Shown here piece after piece: positions 8,517 through 17,148 of a stretch of DNA of 42,103 bases; position 1 is the first letter of the stretch, and each line of letters begins with the position of its first letter. The stretch spans positions 1-42,103 of the forward strand of contig NZ_JARWOJ010000087.1 in assembly GCF_029868625.1 (NCBI RefSeq), written 5' to 3'. Below the pieces are notes generated by a model that worked only from the letters and a program-made list of their open reading frames with translations, was not told the origin of the DNA and ran no database searches. The position numbers were made by a program, and so were the translations under genes. Source of the DNA: Nocardia neocaledoniensis (GTDB lineage: Bacteria; Actinomycetota; Actinomycetes; Mycobacteriales; Mycobacteriaceae).

Positions 8517-10613
8517 ATGCGGGAATCGCGTTCGATGCGGTGGGGCCGTTTCGTGCACCGGCACCGCTTCCTGGTGCTCGGCCTGTTCATCCTCGCGGTG
8601 GTGATCTCGGGCTGGTTCGGTCGTGACCTGGCGGGCCGCTACACCCAGGAGGGATGGTTCGACGAGTCCAGCGAGTCGGTGGCGGCCTCGAAACTGGCCG
8701 ACGACACCTTCGGCCGCGACACCGACGGCGACCTGATCGTCATCTACACCGCGCCGCCGGGCACCACCGTCGACGATCCCGCGGTCCGCGGGCCCGTCGT
8801 CGCCGCGTTGAACGATCTGCGCGCCCGCTACGGCGAGCACATCCACAAGATCGACAGCTACTGGGACAGCCCGTTCTCGGCGAACGCCTCCGATCCGAGC
8901 AAACAGCACGCCTTCGCCAGCATCGGACTGGCCGGTGGCGGCGGGACGGCGACGGTCAACAACTACCTCGCGCTGAAGCCACACCTGAACGCCGAGGTGC
9001 CCGGCGGTGGACCCGGCGGAACCACCGTGCAGCTGGCCGGCTTGCAGCCCGTGGTGGAGGGCATCAACATCGGGATGCAGCACGACATCCGGCGCGCGGA
9101 GATCATCGCGTTGCCGATCGTGGCGATCCTGCTGTACTTCGTGTTCGGCGGGGTGATCGGCGCGCTGTTGCCGGTACTGATCGGTGGGCTCACCGTGCTC
9201 GGAACCTCGGGCATCCTGCGGGTGCTCACCGATCACATCGAGGTCAACGTGTTCGCCAGCGCCGTGATGACGCTGGTCAGTCTCGGCTTGGCGATCGACT
9301 ACGGGCTGTTCACGGTGACCAGGTTCCGGGAGGAACTCGCCGCGGGCCGCAGCGTGGAGGACTCGACGGCCCGCACCGTCGCGACGGCGGGCCGCACCGT
9401 GCTGTTCTCGGCCGCGATCATCGCGCTGAGCCTGGGCGCGCTGTTCATCTTCCCCAACGGCGTCCTGCGCTCGGTGCCCTACGGCGGCATCTCGGCGGTC
9501 ATGCTGGCCGCGCTGCTGTCGGTGACCGCGCTGCCCGCGGCGTTGAGCATCGCGGGGCGGCGCATCGACTGGCTCGGCTGGAAACGGTTCTCCCGCAGCA
9601 AGACCGAGGACGAGATCGACGCCGGGTTCTTCTCCCGGCTGGCGCAGTGGTCGATGCGGCGGCCGTGGGCGGTGGTGATCCCCATCGTGCTCGGCCTGCT
9701 GGCCCTGAGTATCCCGTTGCGCCACATCGAGTTCGGCGGCATCAGCGAGAAGTACCTCGCCCAGGACAACCCCGCGCGGGTGGCGCAGGAGGACTTCGAC
9801 CGGCTCTTCCCCGGCTTCCGCACCGAACCGGTGAAACTGATCGTGGTGGGCGCCTCCCCGCAGCAACTCGGCGACATCCGGTACGAGGCCAATCGGATTC
9901 CCGGACTGACCGGGCGGTTCGAGCCCGCGTCGCCGACGAAGAACGACATGAACGTCCTCTCGGCGGGGCTGGCCGACAAGCGGGACGCCGACGCGGTGAT
10001 CGGCGCGTTGCGCGCGCTCCCGGAACCGCCGGGGGTGCGGGTGATGGTCGCGGGGATCCCGGCGCTGGAACGCGACAGCATCAACGGTCTCATCGAGGGA
10101 CTGCCGCTGCTGGTGCTGATCCTGATGGTGGCGGCGATGGCGATGATGGTGATCGCGTTCCGGTCGGTGATCCTGGCGGTGAAGGCCGTGGCGATGAGCG
10201 CGCTCAGCCTGGTGTCGACGCTGGGTGTGCTGACCTGGATCTTCGTGGAGGGACACGGATCCGGGGTCTTCCACTTCACGCCGGGGCCGCTGATGTTCGC
10301 GGTGGTGGCGTTGATCGTCACGGTGATCTTCGGGTTGTCCACCGACTACGAGGTGTTCCTGCTCTCGCGGATCGCGGAGAAACGCGCCGCGGGCGCCGAC
10401 GCCACCGAATCCATCCGCTACGGCGTGGCCCACACCGGCAGCGTGATCACCTCGGCGGCCGCCATCCTCATCGTGGTCACCGGCGCGTTCGGATTCTCGG
10501 ATCTGGTGCTGATGAAATACATCGCCTACGGGATGATCGTGGCGCTGATCATCGACGCCACGATCATCCGCATGGTCCTCACCCCGGCCCTGCTCAAGAT
10601 CATCTGGCGGTGA
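8517..10613 (+). CDS. MMPL family RND transporter
   Basis: A 698-residue RND-superfamily pump. The order is TM1 (about 18-38), a periplasmic porter domain, a block of five TMs, a second porter domain (about 400-510), and six C-terminal TMs. The two proton-relay Asp-Tyr pairs typical of MmpL proteins are present: GLAIDYGLF (Asp261-Tyr262) and FGLSTDYEVFL (Asp610-Tyr611). It is shorter than MmpL3 and lacks a long cytoplasmic tail, so it is closer to the MmpL13/YdfJ-like class. The start ATG at 8517 lies 2 bases after the lipoprotein stop; the longer open frame to 8052 is a shadow. The substrate is probably a lipid or hydrophobic compound, but nothing here identifies it. Confidence 0.9.
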   Translation: MRESRSMRWGRFVHRHRFLVLGLFILAVVISGWFGRDLAGRYTQEGWFDESSESVAASKLADDTFGRDTDGDLIVIYTAPPGTTVDDPAVRGPVVAALNDLRARYGEHIHKIDSYWDSPFSANASDPSKQHAFASIGLAGGGGTATVNNYLALKPHLNAEVPGGGPGGTTVQLAGLQPVVEGINIGMQHDIRRAEIIALPIVAILLYFVFGGVIGALLPVLIGGLTVLGTSGILRVLTDHIEVNVFASAVMTLVSLGLAIDYGLFTVTRFREELAAGRSVEDSTARTVATAGRTVLFSAAIIALSLGALFIFPNGVLRSVPYGGISAVMLAALLSVTALPAALSIAGRRIDWLGWKRFSRSKTEDEIDAGFFSRLAQWSMRRPWAVVIPIVLGLLALSIPLRHIEFGGISEKYLAQDNPARVAQEDFDRLFPGFRTEPVKLIVVGASPQQLGDIRYEANRIPGLTGRFEPASPTKNDMNVLSAGLADKRDADAVIGALRALPEPPGVRVMVAGIPALERDSINGLIEGLPLLVLILMVAAMAMMVIAFRSVILAVKAVAMSALSLVSTLGVLTWIFVEGHGSGVFHFTPGPLMFAVVALIVTVIFGLSTDYEVFLLSRIAEKRAAGADATESIRYGVAHTGSVITSAAAILIVVTGAFGFSDLVLMKYIAYGMIVALIIDATIIRMVLTPALLKIIWR

Positions 10614-10626
10614 GTGCCGCTCACCG
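10608..10626. terminator. Bidirectional hairpin between mmpL and hmuV
   Basis: The arms CGGTGAG and CTCACCG pair over 7 bases around a 5-base loop. The stem overlaps the mmpL stop codon and reaches the hmuV stop. It has no T tract on either strand, as is common in actinobacterial terminators. It would serve both convergent genes. Confidence 0.45.
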
Positions 10627-11502
10627 TGAACGACCGGCGGGGCCGCGCTCGGGGAGCACCAGTTGGGCGCCGGTGCTCGGATGGTCGAAGACGTCGACCG
10701 GGTGGCGGTAGACGGCGGTGAGCAGTTCGGGGGTCAGGACCTCGCGCGGGGGGCCGTCCGCGGCGACGCGGCCTTCGTCGAGGACGGTGACGCGGTCGGC
10801 GTAGGCGGCCGCGACGCCGAGGTCGTGGACGACAACGACCACCGCGGCGCCCTCGGCGGCACGGGTGGCGGCCAGGCGCAGGACGGCCTCCTGATGGCCG
10901 AGATCCAGGGCCGCGGTCGGCTCGTCCAGGAGCAGGGTGGCGGTGTCCTGGGCCAGGACCCTGGCCAGGGCGACCCTGGCGCGTTCGCCACCGGACAGGG
11001 ACGGGAACACCCGGCCGGCGAGGTGGCTGACGTCGGTCGCGGCGAGGGCGGCCGCGATGAGTTCCTCGTCGCGGCCGGCGGCGGGCGTGCGCAGCCACGG
11101 CGCGCGGCCCATCGCGACGACCTCCTGTGCGGTGAACGGGAATCCGACCGAGTGCGATTGCGGCAGCACGGCCCGCCTGCGCGCCATCTCGACGTGTGTC
11201 CAGTGGGTGAGGGCGTGGCCTTCCAGCTCCACCGTCCCGCTGCTCGGGGTGAGCTCACCGGCCAGGGCCGCGAGCAGACTCGATTTGCCCGCGCCGTTGG
11301 GACCGACGAGGGCGACGATCTCACCCGCGGCCACCTCGAAGTCGACCTTCTCCAGCACCGTGCGGTGGCCACGCGCGACGGTGAGATCTCGCGCCCGCAG
11401 CGTGACCGCGCCCGGTGCGGGCCGGGTGGGCAGGTCCGCGGTCCTGGCGAACAGGGTCCGCAGTGTCCGCCTCGCGCCGGTGGTCTCGCGCAGGTCGGTC
11501 AT
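10621..11502 (-). CDS. hmuV: Haemin ABC transporter ATP-binding protein
   Basis: A 293-residue ABC ATPase for haem import at the inner face of the membrane. Walker A is GPNGAGKSS, the Q-loop region reads RAVLPQSHSVGFPFTAQEV, the signature is LSGGERARVALAR, Walker B is LLLDEPTAALD, and the switch His is in VVVHDLG. The LPQSHSVGFPFT segment and the C-terminal region resemble HmuV/ChuV-type subunits. About 35 N-terminal residues precede the ABC domain. Its start overlaps the hmuU stop by 4 bases, which indicates coupled translation. It is the last gene of hmuTUV and converges on mmpL. Confidence 0.92.
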   Translation of the reverse strand: MTDLRETTGARRTLRTLFARTADLPTRPAPGAVTLRARDLTVARGHRTVLEKVDFEVAAGEIVALVGPNGAGKSSLLAALAGELTPSSGTVELEGHALTHWTHVEMARRRAVLPQSHSVGFPFTAQEVVAMGRAPWLRTPAAGRDEELIAAALAATDVSHLAGRVFPSLSGGERARVALARVLAQDTATLLLDEPTAALDLGHQEAVLRLAATRAAEGAAVVVVVHDLGVAAAYADRVTVLDEGRVAADGPPREVLTPELLTAVYRHPVDVFDHPSTGAQLVLPERGPAGRSR

Positions 11503-12620
11503 CCCCAGCCTCCCGCCTTGGCCCTGGTGCGGCGCAGCAGCCAGAAGAAGAACGGGCCGCCGATCAGCGAGGTCAGCATGCCCAGCGGCAGGTCGGCATT
11601 GTGCACGAGCGTGCGCGCCAGCACGTCGGCGCCGAGCAGCACCACCGACCCGAGGACCGCGCTGAGCGGCACCAGCACCCGATGCCCCGGCCCGACGAGC
11701 ATGCGCACCACGTGCGGCACGATCAGCCCGACGAACAGGATGATGCCGCTGAACGCGACGCCCGCCGCGGTCAGCACGGCCACGATCACGATCACCTGCC
11801 TGCGCAGCCGCTCCACGTCCACGCCGAGGTGGCGGGCCGCGGAATCACCCAGCGCCAGCAGATCGAGCCGTCCCGCGATGACGATCGCGGTGGCGACACC
11901 GACCGCGGCCAGCGTCGCGACGACCCCGACCGCCGACCAGGTCGCCCCGTTGAGGCTGCCGAGCTGCCAGAACACGATCTGATCGCGCGCCGCGGGCGTG
12001 GCGACGAACAGCAACAGCGCGATCAGGCCGCCCGCGAACGCGTTGATCGCCACACCGGTCAGGATCAGCGTGACCACCTCGGTGCGGCCGCCGGAGCGCG
12101 ACAGCAGATAGACCAGCGCCGTGGTGAACAGTCCGGCGGCGAACGCGGCCGCGGCCACCGACCAGGACGCCACGAAGGCGCCACCGATCACGATGACGGT
12201 GCCCGCCCCGACCGCGGCACCCGCCGACACCCCGATCACGCCGGGCTCGGCCAGTGGGTTGGCGAACACACCCTGCAACAACGCACCCGCTGTCGCGAGG
12301 GACGCGCCGACGAGTATTGCCAGCAGCACACGCGGGAAGCGCACCTCCCACAACGTCACCTCACCGGCGGGATGGGCGGGCATCGGGCCCAGATCCAGGC
12401 CGATCCGGTGCGCGACACTGCCGAGCACCTCGGCGGCTGTCGTCGGCACCTGTCCCAGCACCGCCGACACCACCGCCAGCGCCACCAGGGCGACCACGGC
12501 CGCGGCGAAGACCACGGTGACCCGGGTCCTCCGGTGCCGCGGCGAGGGCAGCGGATCGGGTGTCGCGTCGTCGATCCGCGGTGCGGTGGCGGGCTCGGTC
12601 AGGTCGGGCGTCTCGCTCAT
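11499..12620 (-). CDS. hmuU: Haemin ABC transporter permease (FecCD family)
   Basis: A 373-residue integral membrane permease of the BtuC/FecCD family. After a Pro-rich cytoplasmic N-terminus (about 30 residues) come roughly nine to ten TM helices. Family landmarks include RFPRVLLAILVGASLATAG, GVFANPLAEPGVIGVSAGA and GLIVPHVVRMLVGPGHR, the last being the ATPase-coupling region. The start overlaps the hmuT stop and the end overlaps the hmuV start, each by 4 bases. With HmuT and HmuV it forms a complete importer; haem as substrate is inferred from HmuT and HmuV similarity. Confidence 0.93.
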   Translation of the reverse strand: MSETPDLTEPATAPRIDDATPDPLPSPRHRRTRVTVVFAAAVVALVALAVVSAVLGQVPTTAAEVLGSVAHRIGLDLGPMPAHPAGEVTLWEVRFPRVLLAILVGASLATAGALLQGVFANPLAEPGVIGVSAGAAVGAGTVIVIGGAFVASWSVAAAAFAAGLFTTALVYLLSRSGGRTEVVTLILTGVAINAFAGGLIALLLFVATPAARDQIVFWQLGSLNGATWSAVGVVATLAAVGVATAIVIAGRLDLLALGDSAARHLGVDVERLRRQVIVIVAVLTAAGVAFSGIILFVGLIVPHVVRMLVGPGHRVLVPLSAVLGSVVLLGADVLARTLVHNADLPLGMLTSLIGGPFFFWLLRRTRAKAGGWG

Positions 12621-13630
12621 GCGGTCTTGCCGTAGACGGCCTCCGACAGTGCCGAGATGACGCGTCCGGTGTTGGGGCCGAAGCTCAGCAGCACCGCGTC
12701 GGCCATGTCGACGACTCGCTTGCCGCGCCCGGCCGGGGTCTGGGCGATGCCGGGGATCTTCACCAGTCCGTCGACGCCGCCGACCGACTTCAGGCCGTCC
12801 GACATCACGAGCACCACGTCGGGGGCGGCCGCGATCATGGCCTCGCTGGTGATCGCGGTGAACGGTTCGCTCATGCCCGCCGCGGTGCCGGCGTCGACGC
12901 CGCCGATCGCGGTGATCAGCGAGTCGGCGCCCGATCCCGGTCCGGCGATCATGGTGATCGCGGTGCTGCGCAGGTAGAGGAAGGCGATCTTGGGCGCGGG
13001 GTCCTGTTTCGGGACGCGCGCGGTGGCGGCGGCGATCTCGTCGCGGGTGCGCTGCCCGAGCCGGGTGCCCGCGTCGGGCACGCCGAGCGCGCCGGCGACC
13101 GCTTCGATCTGCGGCACCACACCGTCCATGGTGCGGTCCGGATCGAAATAGACGACGTTGACGCCGGCGGCACGTAACTGGTCGCGCACCGCGGGGGCGG
13201 CACTGGTGGTGTCGGTGAGGAACACCGACGGCCGCAGCGCCAGCACCGCCTCGACACTGAGCGCGCCGTTGCCGCCCGCGACGTTCGGCACATCGGCCAC
13301 CGCCGGGAAGGAAGCCGAGGTGCTGCGGCCGACCAGGTTGGCGCCGAGCCCGAGGGCGTAGACGGTCTGCGCGAGGGTGCCGTAACGGTCAACGGCGATG
13401 ATCCTGGACGCGTCGGTGACGGTCACGTCGCTGCCGTCGAAGGACTTCGCGGTGGCAGGCAGGCGGGGCGTGGGCGGCGGGCCGATCGGGACCGGGTCCA
13501 GGTCGGCGAGCTGGGCGGTCGCCGGGCCACCGGAAGTGGCAGTCGATGCGGGGTTGCTCGTCGTGCAGGCGACGGTGCCGGTGAGCACCGTCGCCGCGAT
13601 CACCGTCGTCAGCACACCGCGCAGTCTCAT
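12617..13630 (-). CDS. hmuT: Haemin-binding lipoprotein of ABC transporter
   Basis: A 337-residue substrate-binding protein. A short signal peptide ends TVAC with Cys22 as the lipidation site, although Thr at -3 is atypical. A Thr/Ser/Pro-rich linker precedes two lobes of the class III periplasmic-binding fold. Typical landmarks are SRIIAVDRYGTLAQTVYALG, LRPSVFLTDTT, GVNVVYFDPDRTMDGVV and IAFLYLRSTAITMIAG. The ATG at 13630 has no Shine-Dalgarno but has TAGCCT 7 bases upstream, which fits a leaderless message. That promoter lies inside an IdeR/DtxR-like iron box, so the operon should be repressed when iron is ample. The longer open frame upstream runs into the aldo/keto reductase gene and is not used. 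Confidence 0.9.
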   Translation of the reverse strand: MRLRGVLTTVIAATVLTGTVACTTSNPASTATSGGPATAQLADLDPVPIGPPPTPRLPATAKSFDGSDVTVTDASRIIAVDRYGTLAQTVYALGLGANLVGRSTSASFPAVADVPNVAGGNGALSVEAVLALRPSVFLTDTTSAAPAVRDQLRAAGVNVVYFDPDRTMDGVVPQIEAVAGALGVPDAGTRLGQRTRDEIAAATARVPKQDPAPKIAFLYLRSTAITMIAGPGSGADSLITAIGGVDAGTAAGMSEPFTAITSEAMIAAAPDVVLVMSDGLKSVGGVDGLVKIPGIAQTPAGRGKRVVDMADAVLLSFGPNTGRVISALSEAVYGKTA

Positions 13631-13649
13631 GCAGGTAAGGCTAGCCATC
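13631..13649 (-). promoter_or_regulatory. Putative IdeR/DtxR iron box overlapping leaderless hmuT promoter
   Basis: Against the 19-base IdeR consensus (TTAGGTTAGGCTAACCTAA) this site matches at 12 positions, including the central AGGCTA core. On the hmuT strand TAGCCT (13638-13643) lies 7 bases from the ATG, so a repressor bound here would cover the -10. The site also overlaps the stop codon of the upstream gene. Confidence 0.6.
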
Positions 13650-14625
13650 ATTCCGAACGCGCGCTCACGTCGTCCAGGGCCGCCGCGATCGCACGCGGCA
13701 ACTCGAGTGTCTCCGCGGCCAGCACCCCGGTGAGCTGGCCGATGTCGCGGGCACCGACGATCATGCTCGCGATGCCGGGCCGATCCCGGATCCAGGCCAG
13801 CGCCACCGCCAGCGGCGAGGTGCCGAGTCCGTCGGCTGCGGTGACCAGGGCGTCGACCACGCGCACCGCCCGGTCGTCGTCGAGCCTGCGGCGGATCTCC
13901 GCGGCCGTCGCCTCGTCGGCGCCCCGGGAGTCGGCGGGCACCCCGTCGCGGTACTTGCCGGTGAGGATGCCGCCCGCCAGCGGCGCCGAGGCGATCACCC
14001 CGACCCCGTGATGCCGAGCGGCCGGAATCACCTCGGCCTCGGTGCCGCGCGCCAGCAGCGAGTACGGCGTCTGCGCCGCCGTCACCGGCGCGATCGCCGC
14101 GAGACTGGCCAACTGCCACGCCGAGAACCCGCGCACGCCCGCGTACCTGGTGCGACCGGAGCTGATCGCGGTGTCCAGAGTCGCCGCCACCTCGTCCAGC
14201 GGGGTGTAGGGGTCCCAGGCCGCGATACTCCAGATGTCGAGATGATCGGTGCCCAGTTCGCGCAGCGTCTGGTCCAGCTGGGCCAGCAGGGTGCGCCGCG
14301 ACGCGTCCACGACCGGACCGGTCGCCGCGGGCGCCGGCACCGTGTCGCCGACGCCCGCGCCGGGACCGTGCCACACCACCCCGGCGCTGCCACTGAGCAC
14401 CAGTTCGTCGCGCGAGACCAGATCACCGAGCAGGTCGGCCATGATCCGCTGCGCCTTGCCGTCGCCGTAGACGGGGGAGAGGTCGACGAGCGTCCCACCG
14501 GCCTCGGTGAACGCCGCCAACTGCACCGCGGCCTCGTCGGCGTCGGTATGGGTCCCCCAGGTATGGGTCGCCAGGCCGATTCGCGACACCCGCAGGCCGC
14601 TGCGCCCCACCGTTCGCTGTTCCAT
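13648..14625 (-). CDS. Aldo/keto reductase family protein with altered catalytic residues
   Basis: A TIM-barrel protein of 325 residues with aldo/keto reductase features: GRSGLRVSRIGLATHTWG at the N-terminus, LVDLSPVYGDGKAQ with the Asp/Tyr of the tetrad, and SMIVGARDIGQLTGVLAA as the cofactor phosphate-binding end. The tetrad Lys position reads LVLSGSAG, with Ser where ATK is usual. The His position reads SIAAWDP, with Ala where VHxWDP is usual. Catalysis of the ordinary reaction is therefore doubtful. The start is ATG 14625 (GTG 14628 possible); no clear ribosome site. It lies 17 bases upstream of hmuT but is separated by that gene's own promoter. Confidence 0.82.
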   Translation of the reverse strand: MEQRTVGRSGLRVSRIGLATHTWGTHTDADEAAVQLAAFTEAGGTLVDLSPVYGDGKAQRIMADLLGDLVSRDELVLSGSAGVVWHGPGAGVGDTVPAPAATGPVVDASRRTLLAQLDQTLRELGTDHLDIWSIAAWDPYTPLDEVAATLDTAISSGRTRYAGVRGFSAWQLASLAAIAPVTAAQTPYSLLARGTEAEVIPAARHHGVGVIASAPLAGGILTGKYRDGVPADSRGADEATAAEIRRRLDDDRAVRVVDALVTAADGLGTSPLAVALAWIRDRPGIASMIVGARDIGQLTGVLAAETLELPRAIAAALDDVSARSE

Positions 14626-14821
14626 CACCGCGCCCGTGTTTTCGTCACGGCGCCCAGCCTAATGGGCGCACCGCCGGGTTCTCCGCCGACGACCCGCCGA
14701 CAGCGCGCAGGGGCCGTGGACGGGTAGGGTCGCTGCGAGGTCGCGCCCACGGGGCGGGCCGACGTGGCAAAAGCCCAGGAGGACGACATCTTTCGGGCAT
14801 GAAGCAGCAGGAGGACAGTTG

Positions 14822-15763
14822 GTGGGCGAGTCGATGACCTGGTTCCAGGCATTGCTGCTCGGGCTCGTACAGGGACTCACCGAGTTCCTGCCGATCTCTT
14901 CCTCCGGACATCTGCGCATCGTGTCGGAGGTGTTCTTCGGCAGCGACGCGGGCGCGTCGTTCACCGCGGTCACCCAGCTCGGCACCGAAGCGGCCGTGCT
15001 GGTGTACTTCGCCAAGGACATCCAGCGCATCGTCATCGCCTGGTTCACCACGCTGGCCATGCGCTGGCGGGAACGATCGCAGCAGTCGATCGCCGTCGGT
15101 GACCGCGTGACCACGAAATTGCCGGTGATGGATCGCAGCGCGCGCGAGGCCCACGAACGCGACACCCAGCGCGAACTGGACTATCGCATCGGCTGGTACG
15201 TGATCATCGCCACCATCCCGATCGGCGTGCTCGGCTTCCTGTTCAAGGACGAGATCCGCACCGGTGCCCGCAACCTGTGGCTGGTCTCCTTCATGCTCAT
15301 CGCGTTCGCGCTGGTCATCGCCGCCGGTGAGCACTTCGGCAAGAAGGAGCGCTCGATCGAGCAGCTCACCACCCGCGACGGCCTGATCATGGGCTTCGCG
15401 CAGTGCCTGGCCCTGGTCCCCGGCGTGTCCCGCTCCGGCGCGACCTCCACCGCGGGTCTGTTCCTGGGACTCGAGCGGGAGGCGGCGGTGCGGTTCTCGT
15501 TCCTGCTGGCCATCCCGGCGGTGACCGCGTCGGGTCTGTTCAGCCTGCCCGACGCCTTCGAACCGGCCGGTGAGGGACTCAACGCCAGCGGCCCGCAGCT
15601 GCTGGTCGCGACGGTGCTGGCCTTCGTCGTCGGCTACGCCTCGGTCGCCTGGCTGCTGAAGTTCGTCAGCAAGCATTCGCTGTACTGGTTCGTCGGGTAC
15701 CGCATCATCATCGGCCTGGTCGTGATGGGTTTGCTCGCCGCCGGTGTCATCTCGGCGACCTGA
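14822..15763 (+). CDS. uppP: Undecaprenyl-diphosphatase
   Basis: An integral membrane phosphatase (313 residues) that recycles the lipid carrier of peptidoglycan synthesis by converting C55-PP to C55-P; it is also known as BacA and linked to bacitracin resistance. Both signature loops are intact: [10 protein letters not shown] (residues 21-30) and PGVSRSGAT (from about 200). Between them is a long hydrophilic loop (about residues 82-122, rich in Arg, Gln and Asp) that looks longer than in the E. coli enzyme. GTG at 14822 is chosen because AGGAGG lies 7 bases upstream; TTG 14819 and ATG 14834 are worse placed. The 196-base region upstream, divergent from the aldo/keto reductase gene, shows no clear promoter. 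Confidence 0.95.
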   Translation: MGESMTWFQALLLGLVQGLTEFLPISSSGHLRIVSEVFFGSDAGASFTAVTQLGTEAAVLVYFAKDIQRIVIAWFTTLAMRWRERSQQSIAVGDRVTTKLPVMDRSAREAHERDTQRELDYRIGWYVIIATIPIGVLGFLFKDEIRTGARNLWLVSFMLIAFALVIAAGEHFGKKERSIEQLTTRDGLIMGFAQCLALVPGVSRSGATSTAGLFLGLEREAAVRFSFLLAIPAVTASGLFSLPDAFEPAGEGLNASGPQLLVATVLAFVVGYASVAWLLKFVSKHSLYWFVGYRIIIGLVVMGLLAAGVISAT

Positions 15764-15782
15764 GCGGGCGGCAGGCGATGGT

Positions 15783-15788
15783 TAGGCT
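15783..15788 (+). promoter_or_regulatory. -10 element of leaderless phosphatase promoter
   Basis: TAGGCT sits exactly 6 bases before the ATG at 15795, and no Shine-Dalgarno is present. The phosphatase gene can thus be transcribed separately from uppP, which ends 20 bases earlier. Confidence 0.55.
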
Positions 15789-15794
15789 GGTCCC

Positions 15795-16505
15795 ATGACG
15801 GTGATCCTGCTCCGGCACGGAGTGTCCACGTCCAACATCGGTCGCACCCTGGCCGGGCGCACCCCGGGTGTGGAGCTCACCGAGCGCGGCACCGAGCAGG
15901 CCGCCGCGGTCGCCGACCGGCTCGCGACGCTGCCGATCGAACACATCGCCAGCTCGCCGCTGCTGCGCTGCCAGCGCACCGTCGCCCCGCTGGCGGAGAA
16001 ACTCGGCCTCGAACCCGAGCACGACGAACGGCTCATCGAGGTCGACTACGGCGAGTGGACCGGCCGCCCGCTGGCCGAACTGCTCACCGAACCGCTGTGG
16101 AAGGTCGTCCAGGGGCACGCTTCCGGCGCGGTCTTCCCCGGCGGCGAGGGACTCGCCCAGGTCCAGCAGCGCGCCGTCGCCGCCATCCGCGACATCGAGC
16201 GCAGGCTGGCCGACCGGGCCGGCCGCGACGTGCTGTGGGTGGCGTGCGCGCACGGCGACATCATCAAAGCCATCCTGGCCGACGCGCTCGGCCTGCATCT
16301 GGACAGCTTCCAGCGGATCGCGGTCGAACCCGCCTCGATCAGCGTGGTCCGATACGGAACCATGGGGCCGTCGGTGTGGAAGTTCAACGACACCGGGGCC
16401 GACCTGTCCGCGCTCGCCGTCACCGCCGCACCGGTGCCGGGCGGGGAGGTGTCACCCGCGCCCGGCGCGGATAATGGGAATGCGGGACACCGCGATTCTC
16501 CTTAG
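15795..16505 (+). CDS. Histidine phosphatase family protein (mycobacterial phosphoglycerate-mutase-like)
   Basis: A 236-residue member of the histidine phosphatase superfamily. The RHG box is VILLRHGVSTSN with His8 as the expected phospho-acceptor. The acid residue lies in RLIEVDYGEWTG, and the second catalytic His is in ACAHGDIIK. The SSPLLRCQRT segment contributes the phosphate-binding Arg. The C-terminal 30 residues are a disordered Pro/Gly-rich tail. Its place between uppP and the DUF3090 gene resembles the mycobacterial order around Rv2135c. Such proteins are often labelled phosphoglycerate mutase but frequently act as phosphatases. The substrate is unknown. Confidence 0.88.
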   Translation: MTVILLRHGVSTSNIGRTLAGRTPGVELTERGTEQAAAVADRLATLPIEHIASSPLLRCQRTVAPLAEKLGLEPEHDERLIEVDYGEWTGRPLAELLTEPLWKVVQGHASGAVFPGGEGLAQVQQRAVAAIRDIERRLADRAGRDVLWVACAHGDIIKAILADALGLHLDSFQRIAVEPASISVVRYGTMGPSVWKFNDTGADLSALAVTAAPVPGGEVSPAPGADNGNAGHRDSP

Positions 16506-16556
16506 AGGGAATGTTGTTCGTGAGTGTCGATCAGGGTCACGTATCAGGAGGTGCAT

Positions 16557-17144
16557 GTGTCACGCGCAATCCATGTATTTCGCACCCCCGATCGTTTCGT
16601 CGCCGGGACCGTCGGTGAACCGGGCGATCGTTCGTTCTACCTGCAGGCCGTGCAGGAACCGCGCGTGGTCAGCGTGCTGCTGGAGAAGCAGCAGGTGAAG
16701 GTGCTCGCCGACCGGATGGGACTGCTGCTCGACGAGGTCGCGCGCCGCTTCGGCGCCGATGTGCCACCCCAGGGCGACGACGTCCGCGACGTCGACCCCC
16801 TGGTGACGCCCATCGACACCGAATTCCGGGTCGGCACCATGGGTCTGGGCTGGGACGCCGACGCGGGCGCCGTGGTGGTGGAACTGCTGGCGATCACCGA
16901 GACCGAGGTCGACGAATCGGTGGTGCTCGACGACACCGACGAGGGGCCCGACGCGGTGCGGGTGTTCCTCACCCCCATCCAGGCGCGCGAGTTCGCGCTG
17001 CGCTCGGCCCGGGTCATCGCGGCGGGCAGGCCGCCGTGCCCGCTGTGCGGTGAACCGCTGTCCTCGCGCGGGCACATGTGCGTGCGCACCAACGGCTACA
17101 AGCGCGGCGAGATCTTCGGCGCGGCCGAGCTCGACGAGGAGTGA
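16557..17144 (+). CDS. DUF3090 family protein
   Basis: A 195-residue protein of the actinobacterial DUF3090 family (recalled, not searched). The N-terminus SRAIHVFRTPDRFVAGTVG and the core LEKQQVKVLADRMGLLLDEV are characteristic. The C-terminus carries a compact zinc-ribbon-like motif, CPLCGEPLSSRGHMC, with Cys/Cys/His/Cys ligands. GTG at 16557 follows AGGAGGT by 5 bases, a near-perfect site; the earlier start at 16524 lacks one. The gene ends 4 bases before the SCO1664-family start, so the pair is coupled. Its conserved pairing suggests a two-protein function that remains uncharacterised. Confidence 0.87.
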   Translation: MSRAIHVFRTPDRFVAGTVGEPGDRSFYLQAVQEPRVVSVLLEKQQVKVLADRMGLLLDEVARRFGADVPPQGDDVRDVDPLVTPIDTEFRVGTMGLGWDADAGAVVVELLAITETEVDESVVLDDTDEGPDAVRVFLTPIQAREFALRSARVIAAGRPPCPLCGEPLSSRGHMCVRTNGYKRGEIFGAAELDEE

Positions 17145-17148
17145 TCGC

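Noticed and set aside
8490..10433. A 647-residue minus-strand open frame opposite the MmpL gene
   Set aside because: It is dominated by His, Arg and Gln and has no recognisable domain; the MmpL frame is unambiguous.
16524..16556. Earlier start codon for the DUF3090 gene
   Set aside because: The near-perfect AGGAGGT lies between 16524 and the GTG at 16557, which fixes the later start.
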